This document shows, piece by piece, positions 1-12,216 of a stretch of 64,000 nt of DNA (position 1 is the first letter of the stretch; each line of letters begins with the position of its first letter). The stretch lies in assembly GCA_916613615.1 (NCBI GenBank), contig OU744721.1:84511060-84575059 (forward strand), given 5' to 3'. This DNA comes from Steromphala cineraria (lineage: Eukaryota; Mollusca; Gastropoda; Trochida; Trochidae). Under the pieces are notes generated by a model that was not told the DNA's origin, made no database searches, and worked only from the letters and a program-made list of their open reading frames with translations. The translations under genes and the position numbers were made by a program.

Positions 1-1245
1 CGTAAACATTTCTCAAAAAATTAAAACTCTAAATTCAACAACTCCTTTGATTTGCCAAAGTTGAAGATCTCTTCACCTGACTTAATGTGGGCGTGCAATA
101 AAAAGTAGGTGTATTAGAAAAGTCAATACACCTACAGTTGGAACAAAGGAACCCATAGCAACGAGACAGGAAGTGGGGTATAAGTTCTATGATCACTTTC
201 TTTTTACTATTTAAAATTCGTTCAAGATTAAAACGGCAAGCAATCAATTTTAATCACTGGTTTAAAAGAAAACGGATATGGATATGCACTTATAAACTTT
301 AAAAACAAATAAACCTGAACTGTACATGATTCATGTTTGATGTTACTAATAAAATGGCATTAAATACTTTCAGAGATTATGGAGAAACATAAAGTAGGGA
401 GGCTTATAAGAGAGAACAAATGCCTGGACTTATATGAATGCGCTCAATGCAATCGTCGGGTATAGGAACGCCACACTGCAGTAATATAAGTAATGAGTCA
501 TATATTGGTGCACGTTATGATGAACCGTATTTGCTCTGTTAGATCCCTGTCTCAAACACTGGATATATACTTCCGTTTATATATTTCTGCACAATACGTC
601 AGAAAGTATTTCACCCTTCATTTTATTCTGGATCATTTGCATATACAATTACCAGATGTAATGATATGACGTATACAAGACATGTGCACTATATTTAATG
701 GACCACAGATACTCGAGAGTGTCTGTATATGAGTTGTCCAGGACGGGTACTAATGCAGACGCCCGTACAATCAACCCACGGAGACGCAATGTACTGAAAT
801 CGCATGTACGTTCAATGGTAATTCATAAATCTCCAATTGTCTCTATTTCTGAAAGTTCAGAGCCAGATTGTTTTCTGTTGAAATAAAGTTAAGCCTTTTC
901 ATTAACGACAATGTCAAACGAAATGACATCGGGAAGGGAAATATTTTTGAGTAAATACAGTATGTGCAAATGTTTATAAGGCACTCAGAAATCTAACCTT
1001 AAATCAGTGCTCTAATACCGAGAGTAAATAAGTCTATCTACAGTCAAGAAGATCCGGGAGATAATTTTACATGACAAACAAGTACAGAGAAGACAATCGA
1101 AGGTTGTCCCACACCGGTATGAACCTAGCACACTCACTGCACGTCGTGTTGCTTGGAGTGGGTGGTTGACGCCTTTTTGGGAAAAAAATATTAGCGAAAT
1201 GATGAGTTTTAAATTGTTTGAAATAAAAATGCTCTTTCGTTTCGT
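1..1245. other. Non-genic AT-rich sequence
   Basis: I see no exon-like segment, RNA gene or clear repeat here. The open frames are short, lack splice context and have no recognisable motif. Confidence 0.5.
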
Positions 1246-1360
1246 GTTCACTCAAATTAGAAGTTTAGAAAACTTTTAAGAATGGCTAAGTTCATTTTTT
1301 CTTATCTTCACTCAAATTCGAAATTTTATAAGTTTTAAGAATGGTTAAGTTCATTTTATC
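1246..1360. repeat. Two-copy direct repeat, about 62 bp
   Basis: The segment around 1246-1297 (TTCACTCAAATT, then TTTTAAGAATGG, then TAAGTTCATTTT) recurs at 1308-1360 with a few substitutions. It is a simple local duplication. Confidence 0.7.
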
Positions 1361-1530
1361 GGATTGGTGGCGTTTCGGTAAAGAACTTTACACACTTTTC
1401 AAATTTTGTACGGCTATATGGCTCCACAGAAAAAAAGCATTTTGTTGAAAATTATAAAATTGTATGACTATATGATAAAACTAATCACCTTTAGGACACG
1501 GTGGTGTGTTGGTTCTTTACTTATGGTAAT

Positions 1531-1609
1531 GTACGAATGGTATGTACGAATTGTATGTACGAATGGTATGTACGAATGGTATATACGAATGGTATATACG
1601 AATTGTAGG
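1531..1609. repeat. 13-bp minisatellite (GTACGAATGGTAT)n
   Basis: Six head-to-tail 13-bp units start at 1531, 1544, 1557, 1570, 1583 and 1596 and differ by single bases. Looser TATGGTATG repeats continue to about 1700. The unit keeps frames open on both strands, which explains the low-complexity Tyr/Val/Arg-rich open frames here. Confidence 0.85.
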
Positions 1610-1739
1610 CTATAGTACATGTATTTTTGGTATCGTATGTATGGTGATGATGTACGTATGGTATGGTATGTATGGCATTGTATGACCTTGTACTGTGTTG
1701 TATTGTGCGGCAGGATACTGTACATAGTGCATTTTTACC

Positions 1740-2278
1740 TAATATATTTTATCATATGGTACAATGTATGCAGTGTCTCATAAGCATTTTGGCTGCATGT
1801 TACTTTTAACAATGATGTATAGCTGATATCTGTAACATCTGTAAAAAATCTTGTTTTTTTCCCCTTTTTCTTCTATATTCACTGTAGCCAAAATTTACAT
1901 GAATGCTAGTTATGTAACCTATTAAACGATTCAACTGTTCAACTAGTAGCGGTCGTTCTGACTGCTAGATAACTTTCCAAAATTACATTTGACCGATTGA
2001 TGCGACCCATTGTCCGGTGTCAGATCATCGTTCAGACTTAATACCTTCATATTGTCACAATGCAACGTCGATTAGCTATAAAATGATACTATTTAACAGC
2101 AGCTGACATGTTTTGATCAAATAAAACTTTTGATAAAGTTTGGCATATGTGACCTCTAACAACTCAATTTTAAAGAGATATCACAGAAGCCCTTTATACT
2201 CGTTCATGAAACGAGTTGAATACATATTGGCGTCTAAATATTGGGACGGTGCGCCACTGTGTTGAGGTGAAGGAGAGA
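1740..2278. other. Non-genic sequence
   Basis: No gene, RNA or repeat is recognised in this stretch. Confidence 0.4.
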
Positions 2279-3580
2279 GTAGGGGAGACCAGGGCAAAGC
2301 GCGCCCCTAACATATAAGTGCGTCTAGTGAGCACCCCGACATATACAGAATGCAACTTGCACACTATCTCTAATACTTATCACATAGACTGTTACATGGC
2401 ACATGCTTTTTTAATCTACTATTTCGGCATAAGGATATATTTACGTAAATGTATTTTGATTAAGGGGGCGCGCTTAGCCCTGTAGTTTGGGGGAAAGTGC
2501 CCAATCCCCTGGGCGCTTTGCCCCATTCGAAAAACAACACAGAATGTAATAGATATTGCACACCAATAATCAGCCAATACAAATCAAAAGCTATCATCTT
2601 GATAATGCAAGGCAACTGTCGAACCCATATGAAGGATAGAATTAACATAGAAGTTGGCAATATATGCAAGGATGCGCAAAATATTCCTTAACATGTCATG
2701 GATCTACATGTTCAACATTCTCAATGGCCAAATATCGTTCCGGTTGGTACATGTACATTTCTTTCAACTACGAAAGTGTTAATAATGTAGGTTATTGAAA
2801 CCAGTAATTAATAAATAGAATTAAAGAAGAATTGAATTTGGTATATGGACGATTTAAATAATTCATATCATCTATTTTGTGTCAAACTTGGCAGAACGGC
2901 ATAAATTGCTTCTCGTTTAGGGTTGAATAGTAGTATACAATAAATTATATTTTCATGATTTAAAAAAACAACAACAAAATATGTTTTTGTAACTGCTTCT
3001 TGTCGTCATTCTTTAACAAGACAAAACCCTTTAAGTAAAATGCTATATTTCATTTTTATAAAATACAGCACAATGCTGATATGAAAATGATAGTTCTCCT
3101 TTACAATACTTGCTTAAGAAATGTAAAATAATAATTTTTACACCAATATGTTAACCAAAAAGATAATATTATAACACACGGGGCAAAGCGCTCCCCTCGG
3201 CGCGTTTTGTCCCATCAAGGGTAGCATTTGATAAGTACATCACAGAAAGTCATTAAAGCAAGTAATTACAAATTTCATTATTCAATGAATTAATGATACC
3301 AATTCATGTTACATGTGCACGAGAATTCAATGTTCCGTTTTGTATTTTATGAAATAGTTGAATGTGAGACATATCCGTTCCTAGTAAAATCGCGTTTTTT
3401 CGAATATTTGAAATTCTGCGTCCACAACTCAACCAAATTATTCCAAAGTTGGTCACAACGCTTCATTGCGATTACTTTCATTCGTTGGTTATTACAAATT
3501 ACTCCATTTGTCGATAGGTTTGAAGAAATAACGCGTGGTCACTTTGCCCCGGGGGGCGCTTTGCCCTGGTCTCCCCTATA
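2279..3580. mobile_element. DNA-transposon-like element with about 27-bp inverted termini
   Basis: The left end, from about 2281 (GGGGAGACCAGGGCAAAGCG), matches the reverse complement of the right end near 3550-3578. Both ends are flanked by TA, so the simplest reading is a TA target duplication as made by Tc1/mariner-type transposases. Degenerate copies of the same GGGCAAAGCGCCCC motif lie inside, at about 2464-2530 and 3178-3215, so the element may be composite or have duplicated termini. No transposase frame is visible, so it is non-autonomous or dead. The superfamily is inferred from the TA flanks only. Confidence 0.75.
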
Positions 3581-6250
3581 TAGAACATGGCAGGTCAACT
3601 GAACTTTTTCAGACTTTCAGGTCTTTGGTAACCTTCCGTCTCAACCGAGGACATGGAAATGGATCTCTAGGAGTGTGATAGACTGATTTCGATGGTTCGC
3701 TAGTGCGAGCAGATGCTCGTAGGTTTCACCACAAAACACAATCACAATAGTGTTGCGTGTGTTCCTCCCTGCAGTAATAGTAGTGGTCGTGATAACGTTA
3801 AATTCTCTTGAAAGAAACGTAAAACCTTTTTTTGACCAAGTGCCAAGACATTTGAGGGAGGGGTGGTACAAGTTTGGTGATTATTCAACTGTAGACAAGT
3901 GGGTAGGTGGGTTATATGGGGTCTATACACTACACGTACAGTGAATAGGTTAGTGGCAGGTGCCCTATCGGTGAATCTAGGTTACCAAGGCAGGCGATCA
4001 GTATGCGAGGGTATAGTACGGGGTATTCACTATAATTACAGCCTATTCTTTGCATACCTCTGCAAGTACGACAGGTCGACAAGACGAGAGAACCATATCA
4101 CGTACACAGTAGACATGCATGCACAAGAGATCGCACTTTAACAGTACAGGTCCTCCTGGGATGCAACCAACCAGATCACTGCAGTTCTTGGAGAGAAATA
4201 TAGCGAGCTTAGTTCACTACAGTGGCATACTAATATTGTATTTTAAATAGGTCTCCTGGAAACGTTTCTTCTTATGATTGATGGGCAATGAATTTGATGT
4301 CATGTTGCTTTGGTACACAGATTGAAGACCGGGGATATAATAAAGGAATGAATTATGCATTCCCTTTTACTTTAGTATGTTTCTATAACATATGACAAGT
4401 ATCTAGGTAATATATGAATATACTTTCATCTCAAGATATTGTCCATAAACAATTAACTACAGTACGTCCCTTCTATTCAGATTTCCCGTTTTTGTATTTA
4501 ACTTCAATACCACCTATGAGTCACATTTTACTGTTTTTCAATCAAGAACATGTATTTGCAGAGATTATTGGACAAATTATATTTCTGACCTAATAAATAA
4601 ACTCGTCGCGTGAGGTCTCCGTTGAATTTATTTGTGCTTCTAATCTAGTCTCGATCCCCGTGACGCACTTACTTTTAGTCTGTAAGCACTGCATATAAAT
4701 CGCCCCTTCAATACAGAAAGATAGGGAGGTAAATATGCCCCTTGCTGGGGTCCACCATTAAGAACTTTCAGAATTGAAAAACTAATAACACGTGGCTATT
4801 TTTACATTTATCTCTACTGCACTTCATGAGAACTTTAAGTGACAGTCTAATGTTAATTCCTCTGTAAATACATGCCAACAATAGACAATATATCGTGCTA
4901 AACGAGAAGTGAAAAACTTATGTTACCCAATGAGATAATAAATTCGTTTCCAGCAGGTGCGTGATATCGTTAGGAAACATTCGAGTTTGTTTCTCTTACG
5001 GGAGTATGATTGAATTTCAATAAACCTTTGATACTCAGAACAAACAAAATTAAAACTTGTTTTACGCAGCGGAATTTTAAGAGATCTATCATATCATTTC
5101 TGTTAATTTGATTGTTTAAAAAGTTTTTGAGCAAAACGCTAAATGCTGCTTGTTCACGGTTTGCACCAAGTAAACCAGTCATTCCAACTTGGGACAGACT
5201 TGTCACATTTCAATGAAGCCAATGAATTCTTGAGAATGACGACAATTACTGATTATATTACACAATGAAGATAGGGTTATTTGACTTTCTTTATGAATAG
5301 TAACTGTTAATGTCCTTACGTAACCGCTCCTGTGCATGAATAAATGTTTCTCAATCTGAACATGTTACGGACTTGGATGCTTGTGTATCGGAACAGACCT
5401 ATTGCAAGTGGAATTTTGTGAAATTTGCATCGAACAGGTTTGTTTGGTGTTGTTAATGTAAAAACAGTAAATTGGGTTTACGAAACAAGATCACATGTTC
5501 GTTTAGGACTATAGAAACATAACTTATCGGTAGACAGGCCTTAAATTGCCTAGAAAGAAGTTCGTTGGTTGTATTCAGAAATTGGTCTCTATAAAGCCCT
5601 TTAACTCACATATCCTTACGTTAATCCTGCACATCCAATATCTCTCCTGATATCGTGTGATTTATTCTAGGAGAAAATTCGCTTTCAGATCCAATCCACA
5701 TGTTTGGCCCAAGATAAGCCAAGCTACACGGTGAGCGCATTGCTGTCAATCCCGGCGCTAATCTTCTGGATTGATTTACACAGTAAATATCGCCGTTAGT
5801 CGTGGGGTATAACTGTGTTATCAACCTGCACTCCGAAACATGGCTCCACCATTATTCATGACAGCTTACTTTTCTGCAATTCGTTCAAAGAATTGATCCC
5901 AAATTCATGTTGGTAATATTTTGTGAATTGCACCACAAAACTTTGACAAAATGTAAATACTATAAAATAAGGTGACAACTTAGAGGATTAAGAATTATCT
6001 CATAACCAGTTTTAGCAGAGGGAGGAGGGAGAGTGGTGAGGTAAAACGGGTTTATTGCTGCTTTCAAGAGTATTTCACTAATATCACGGCTACTAGTATT
6101 ATCACAGGGAGAAAGTCAGCAACGCTATCATGGCTATGCATTGCGGTGAAACCTGCGAACATCGGCTAGAACTAATGAAGCAATGGTGGTATGAATCTGA
6201 AATTCAGTGTAGCATTGCACCCAAACCTGACTACATGTAGAACAGTTCTA
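3581..6250. other. Non-genic stretch with two unassigned open frames
   Basis: No gene is recognised. Two places look slightly protein-like. Plus-strand 3750-3941 and 3899-4138 are overlapping frames that could be one broken coding segment. Minus-strand 5206-4970 contains a plausible soluble stretch beginning MTSLSQVGMTGLLGANREQ. Neither has a motif I recognise or convincing splice sites, so neither is called a gene. Confidence 0.35.
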
Positions 6251-6345
6251 TACTACAAAGTTACCGTGCCCCTGGCAGGATTCGAACCACGGACCTCCTG
6301 ATCCGAAGCCGAAAGTGATAACCACTGCACAATCCTGTTTCCATG
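6250..6345 (-). repeat. tRNA-derived SINE head or tRNA pseudogene
   Basis: Read on the minus strand, the segment carries a perfect pol III B box (GGTTCGAATCC) at about 6275-6285. It also has an anticodon-arm-like CTTCGGATCAG and a D-arm-like GCAGTGGTTATCA. The arrangement and anticodon loop resemble tRNA-Arg (TCG). The anticodon stem has mismatches, and the 5' acceptor arm does not pair with the GGGGCAC 3' arm, so it is not a functional tRNA. A SINE promoter head or tRNA pseudogene fits best. The adjoining body to about 6540 may belong to it but is not delimited. Confidence 0.7.
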
Positions 6346-6599
6346 GAGGGAGGGAAGAGAGGACATCAGATGTTTGGGATGAAGATATTTCTTTCTCCTC
6401 GACATACAGCCTCTAAGGTTATCTAAAACAAGTCCTGTTTGTTCCAGTAATACATCAGTCACAGTTTCATGACATGAACAAGCACCAAAACTGGGTAAAC
6501 GTCTTTTCTGTATCAGCACTGTGGAAAATCGCTTCCAAGAGTTTTATTTGTTGGAAACTTCAAGAGATGTGCCTGATTTGATTGCACAAATAAGAAAAC

Positions 6600-7051
6600 T
6601 GATACCAAAAAATTATCGTCATTAACATCCCCCGCCAAATAAGTTTTCATAAAAGCTCCCAATATTTTCCTACATGGGCCTTAACTCTGTGATATGTAAT
6701 TGCATACGTCTCATTTTCAAACTCCATGAAGGTATTGATACCATTAAGACACACAGCAAGTTTGGTTAACATATCTTATATATTTTCTGAGACAAGTTGT
6801 CCCCTTTGAGAACACCCTCAGAGTCCAATAACACGGAACAAGGACAATAACTCTGTAAAAAATAATTTGGCGGTTCTGATTTTTTACTCCATCAAGGTAT
6901 TGATACCCTGAAGACACATAGCAAATTTAGTAATACTATCTTATATAGTTTCTGAGAAAAGCTGTCCCCTTTAACTCGGACGGATCAGACTGATCGATAC
7001 ACAAGAGCCCAAACCTATATCCCTCTCCCACTTCTTGGCAGGGGATAATAG
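6600..7051 (+). mobile_element. Tandem-core (pearl/HINE-like) element, copy A
   Basis: A C-rich inner terminus, ATCCCCCGCC near 6627, is matched by TTGGCAGGGGATAATA at the right end (about 7036-7050). Between them are two related units of roughly 165 bp (shared text: AACTCCAT.AAGGTATTGATACC and CTGTCCCCTTT), then a degraded GGAC tail at 6978-6986. It belongs to the same family as 17964-18576. No coding capacity is seen. Confidence 0.7.
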
Positions 7052-9814
7052 AAGAGACAAACATCAATTTCATTATTTTGAAAGATTTTATTAATAATGT
7101 CTCAAGTGTCAGCTTACACAAGCAACATGCTGTATATAAGCTTAGTAACAGTAAACAAACTACTTGCTGCTTTCAAAACATTGCTGGATATAAACTAGTT
7201 TCACTCTTGTGAAGTATCACATAAAAGTTTGTGAAAGAACTAAAAGTATTTTAAAGGCTTTCTAAAATGGACACTGTGATAAAATGCTTTATCAATCTTG
7301 TAAGTTTGGGAAGTGGCCATAAAACCATTGAAGCCCTATAACTAATTTTCCTGGTAGAATGCACATATGAAAGACATACTTAATACATGTACATAAAAGT
7401 TGAAAGAAAAACAATGGGGTTTGCCGAGTATTTAATTTATTGTTTCATCCATTCAACTAAAATCCAATCTTTGATACACTTTATAATAAATGAATCAAAA
7501 GTGAATATGATTTGTTTCTTTTTCAATAAATATAAGTGCAAAATTAATCAGTCACTCGATACAATTAAGATCAATTGCTTCACAGACCACGGACATAAAA
7601 GTTAGATCTCTTTTGTAATCTCTTATTTGAACTTTGTTCTTTTCCAAGAAGTAACATCATACCCTGTGAAGAAGAACATTTGTTTTATTTCTTTGACCCT
7701 AATCTCATAAATTGTCAGATGGAAGTATTTGATTTGAGAGCTAATAATTATCACTACACAGAATCACAGTGTATCTAGTACTGTCATCTACAAATAAAAT
7801 AACAGTCAGAGGCAAAATCATTTGCAATTTGTACAATTGGACCAAATTGTTGTACCTATTTATCACTGTTCTAATTGACTAGTTTAATACCGCAGGAAAA
7901 GCACCAAGAAGATTCCAAATAATTCACTTTCAATTAATCTTTAATCTATATTTTGAAAACCTGTTACAATTTAAGATGCTTTCAAAATGATTGACAAAAG
8001 AAATTCTTTATTTTAAATACCAATGACAATTTAATTGAGTGATATTGGGAATTTTATTATCATTTAATCAATGAATAGATATATAATTATCTTAAAAATT
8101 GCACTTGAAAAATCATTTTTTTTCGATATAAAAGAGTTAGAAGTAATCAACAGAACTGGCCTCTTCTCATTTGCAATTGATATAAGCTTGTAGAGAAAAT
8201 CTATCGTATAAAAGATCATAATACTTTCTATTAAGCATCAAATTGGAGTTTATAATCACATCTTTACTCAAAAAACACAATTTATGGGTGCTATTGAGCA
8301 AGAATAAAAGTCTGGCGCATTTGAGCTTTAGTAACCAGCAGTATTCACAATGCTAAATAACACAATTAAAACAACGGCTGTGATTGGCTGAACATGTCAA
8401 CAAGCTTATTGGTCAATCTTCCATCAAAGGGAGATAACTAATTCATCTTGAAGTGAAGTGCATAGCTCCCAGTGAAAGCCCATCTCATCAACTATATACA
8501 TAAAAACAGGTGCTTGGCTGATACATGCTTGCAGATCCTACAACTGATCACAAGACTAATGGGGCTTTGTGCATACTTGCCCTTATTCTTGTGTTAGCAC
8601 TAAGTAGGTTCTTGCAAGCATGCCCTGGTATGGTATTTGAAAGGGTAACTTCATGTCAGAATTAATGGATCTCCGAGGGTTTAATGGAAATGTCCTTTAG
8701 AGAGTTTTTGATGAATTCCTTCTAAATAAAGATTATTAAAAATCCAAATATATATAATTTCTTAGATTTCCATTATTTGCTGTGAAAAATCTTAAGAAAT
8801 CGTTTAATATAATACGATATAATTTAATATAATTTTAATAAAATACTTGAACAATATGTTTTGATATCAAATAAGAAATACCTATAATGCCTGGGATGAA
8901 TCTAAAACTTCTCTTCAAAACCAGTAAGACTGCACGCAGATATCCTACAAATACTTTCAAACAGTCAGCAATGCTTCTTGAGTATTTGACAGCTCGCTTG
9001 TGCTCAAACAATACTAAATATACAAACAAATCAAACAATATACAAACAAGTCGCACAATATACAAATTTAGCTACAGTTTACAAACAAGTCTACAGTCAA
9101 CAAATCTAACTAAATTACAGCCAAGTCTAATATATACAAACAATTTGTAGGTGGAACAAAGATGAGTACATAATATTTAGCAAAAACTGTAAGCTTCAAG
9201 TGGATAATGATGTGATTGTCAGTTTGGTGGATGTTGTGAAGAGTAGAGTGAGTTGATGACATCACAGAAGATAACGTGGAGAGAGGAGACAATGGGTGGA
9301 GAATGTGTACAATGTTGTACTTTTATCACATTGTTACTCTGACATCACTGTCGGTGCTCTAGAAGTTCCCATCTTCAAAATGACAATTGATTCTTGATTC
9401 TTTTATCCTTTATCAATAAAATCATTTCATGATTTTTGTACATTTTCTGATCTATAATCAATACTACAAAATAAATGACAAAATGACAAGAAAAAAGTGA
9501 AAGTTGACAAAGCTATGGGGATACATTTGCAATGGCGCCATAAGGAAACTGATTCATTGAATGTGAAGTTGAAATGAACAAATAACTAACCTGCTTAGCT
9601 TCAAGTGTTTATTAGAATGGGGAAATGTGAGTTATTAAAGATTTAATTGGCAAAGAGCAATTGTAATATTAAGAAAACCTAGTGAAAATCAAGACAAAAC
9701 ACCTTATCAATGATGCTTAATCAATTTCAAAATTTCTTGGAGCCTGGAAAAGCACTGGAAGATAGAACTATGAAAGCACATGGATAATCAAATAGAACAA
9801 GCAAATAGGGAGCA
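7052..9814. other. Non-genic AT-rich sequence
   Basis: No gene is recognised. A low-complexity patch at about 9005-9150 repeats ATACAAACAA-type words at roughly 20-bp spacing. Confidence 0.45.
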
Positions 9815-10415
9815 TGGTTTATTATTACCCCCGACCGGCATCCCAGACCTACTAAATTACTGATTACTTCCTAAAATTTAGACATCCCATATCCAGATCA
9901 TCAGTAGACGTATCTTTCATAGCATTTGACCAACCCCATCGCCTGCTAAAATAATAATAAATGAATGTATTTTTTTCAATTGCAAACTATTACTATGTCT
10001 TGTAATTTAGCACTTTATCTCTTCCAAAAAGGTTAAAGACATGTGCATAATTTGAAAAGATCTTGATGATATTTTTTCTGCAATCAAATTCTAATATTGT
10101 AAAACAACAAAGTGCAAAAAAGAAATTCTTAAAAATAATATAATTAACAAAATCTTGGCACTGCACCCCTCTTAGTATGTAAGAAGACATGTGCAAACTT
10201 TGAAAAGAATCCAGATGGGTATTTTTTCTGCAATTGGTCAGACAAGTTTTGATGATGGAAAATGACTAAGTTCAAAACATGCAAATCCGTAAAACAAATT
10301 AAAAAATAGAAATTAGCAAAATCAGTGGGTTGGAAAAAACATGTCCTTGGACAGTGGAGAGAATCGTTGGTATTACGATATACCCATGACCATTGGTTGG
10401 GGGTATAATAAAAGG
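9815..10415 (+). mobile_element. Tandem-core element, copy B
   Basis: The left terminus, ATTATTACCCCCGACC (9821-9836), is nearly the inverse of the right terminus, GGTTGGGGGTATAATA (10395-10410). Inside are two related units of about 165 bp, sharing GACATGTGCA, TTTGAAAAGA and TATTTTTTCTGCAAT near 10030 and 10190. An AACAAG word lies just upstream at about 9797. No open frame or transposase is visible. Confidence 0.75.
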
Positions 10416-11625
10416 AAGTTCTTTAAGTAACATCGACAATTAGAGAAGAAGTTATTGATAATCCAATATACCAATTGTGGAGGTCAAACTTGTGCTATCA
10501 AAGGAAAAGAAGAAATCTTGGTAAGAAGTAGCTTCCCTGAATTTACCAAGGGAAAATAAACTATAATTCCAAAAAGTTGCTTTATCTCAACAACAATTTG
10601 ATACCATTTCTAATTTCATGACATGCTTACACAATTACATCTCCAAAATCAATTTTGATAAAGATAAACTATTTCAGTTGACACATTTCTACATGCTCAT
10701 AGAGACTAGAATGCAATATATATATGATTACAAATAGAGAAATGATAATCCATTATAGGTATGAGGAGAGAGTATATGGTGAAGAAATAAATTATCATTC
10801 ATCATAACATATCTGAGACTTAGGATAACGCCTACAACACACAGAGTAATATATATATTTGAGACTTGATTATTATATAAAATTTCAAAATTTAGAAAAA
10901 TACATGTTTGATAATGATTTATAGAGATGACCATATCTTTCAAATATACAGCTTGTATGTTTAGATTCTAAACTTTAGAAGAATCACATACACATGTCAT
11001 GGGGCTTTGGAGACAGATGTTAAACATTAAATAGAACAATTGAAAAAATTGCAATTTTATAAAAAAAAAACAATTCTATAAAAAACCCATATTGAATATT
11101 CTTTTACAAATGTTTTATCAACATATTAATATTGGGTCAAGGGATGCAACATATACCAATAAAATTGATGAAGTAGTTTATTTGAAAACCTAGAAATTTC
11201 AAATACAAATGATCGGTAAAGAATTTGTCATAGATTGTTATTGATAATCGGAAAATTGATAGTGAACACAACAAACTTAAACTTGATAATTGGAGTTATG
11301 GAAGTGGTTGGATGTGTAGAAAAATGAACTAAACAGTGTTTTCAGTAAGAAGTGCTCGGGATGGTTAATAAAATAGATATTGGATTTCAAATAAAAAGTA
11401 TTTCAGTAATAAATAAATAACAGAATTACTGTACCTATTGCTAAAGCCAGACAGAGTGAAAATGATTATTTATCATATTTTTATAATTCATATCTGTTCT
11501 TAAAGATTTAAAAAAAAAATGTTTCCTTTTTGAACTGAAACACAAAGAAATGACTGAATTTCCAACCAGGTAACTTTACATCCTGATAAGGGTATAATGT
11601 AGAACAGAAAATGTTCTAAAAATAA
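10416..11625. other. Non-genic AT-rich sequence
   Basis: No gene, RNA or clear repeat is seen. Confidence 0.45.
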
Positions 11626-12216
11626 ACAAGATGTGTTTGTGAAACACGAATGCCCCCGGATGCATCCTGCTCGCTGTGTCAAGGTCAAGGTCACAAGGTC
11701 AAATGTCATGGTGTCTTCTGAAAGGTCTCATCACAAGGGATCCATATGTCAAGTATCAAAGAGCTAGCTCTGACCAATCAAAAGTTATGACCAAGGTTAA
11801 AGTTTTTGTGGACAAACGGACAGACGGACGGACGGACGGAAAAGGTCAAACATCATGGTGTCATCTGAAAGGTCTCATCACAAGGGATACACATGTCAAG
11901 TATCAAAGACCTAGCACTGACAGTATAGAAACTATAGCCAAGGTTAAAGTTTTCGGAAAAGGCTCGCTGTGTCAAGGTCAAGGTCACAAGGTCAAATGTC
12001 ATGGTGTCATCTGAAAGGTCTCATCACAAGGGATCCATATGTCAAGTATCAAAGACCTAGCTCTGACCAATCAAAAGTTATGACCAAGGTTAAAGTTTTT
12101 GTGGACAAACGGACAGACAGACGGACAGACAGACAGACAGACGGACGGACGGACGGACAGACGGACAGGTGAAAAACAATATACCCCCGGAATCTCCGAT
12201 TCGGGGGCATAAAAAA
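11626..12216 (+). mobile_element. Tandem-core element with both terminal hairpins, copy C
   Basis: This is the most complete element of the group. It starts AAACAAG. A 5' hairpin of six perfect pairs (GTGTTT/AAACAC, 11633-11647) precedes the terminus TGCCCCCGG. Three tandem units of about 150 bp follow, each beginning near GTCAAGGTCACAAGGTCA and ending in GGACAAACGGACAGACGG. A (GGAC)n/(AGAC)n microsatellite runs at about 12106-12170. A 3' hairpin (CCCCCGGAATC with GATTCGGGGG, 12184-12207) leads into CATAAAAAA. The tandem core, tetranucleotide tail and terminal hairpin match the layout described for bivalve pearl elements and non-autonomous Helentrons (HINEs). The small open frames inside are products of the repeat. 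Confidence 0.85.

Noticed and set aside
4970..5206. Minus-strand frame MTSLSQVGMTGLLGANREQ... as an exon
   Set aside because: It looks protein-like, but there are no convincing splice sites, partner exons or family motif.
6250..6345. Functional tRNA-Arg gene
   Set aside because: The acceptor arm does not pair and the anticodon stem has mismatches. Only the B box is perfect, which fits a SINE or pseudogene.
11676..12172. Open frames of 112 and 67 codons in the GTCAAGGTCA repeat
   Set aside because: Both are translations of the same tandem unit and its GGAC tail, with no independent coding evidence.
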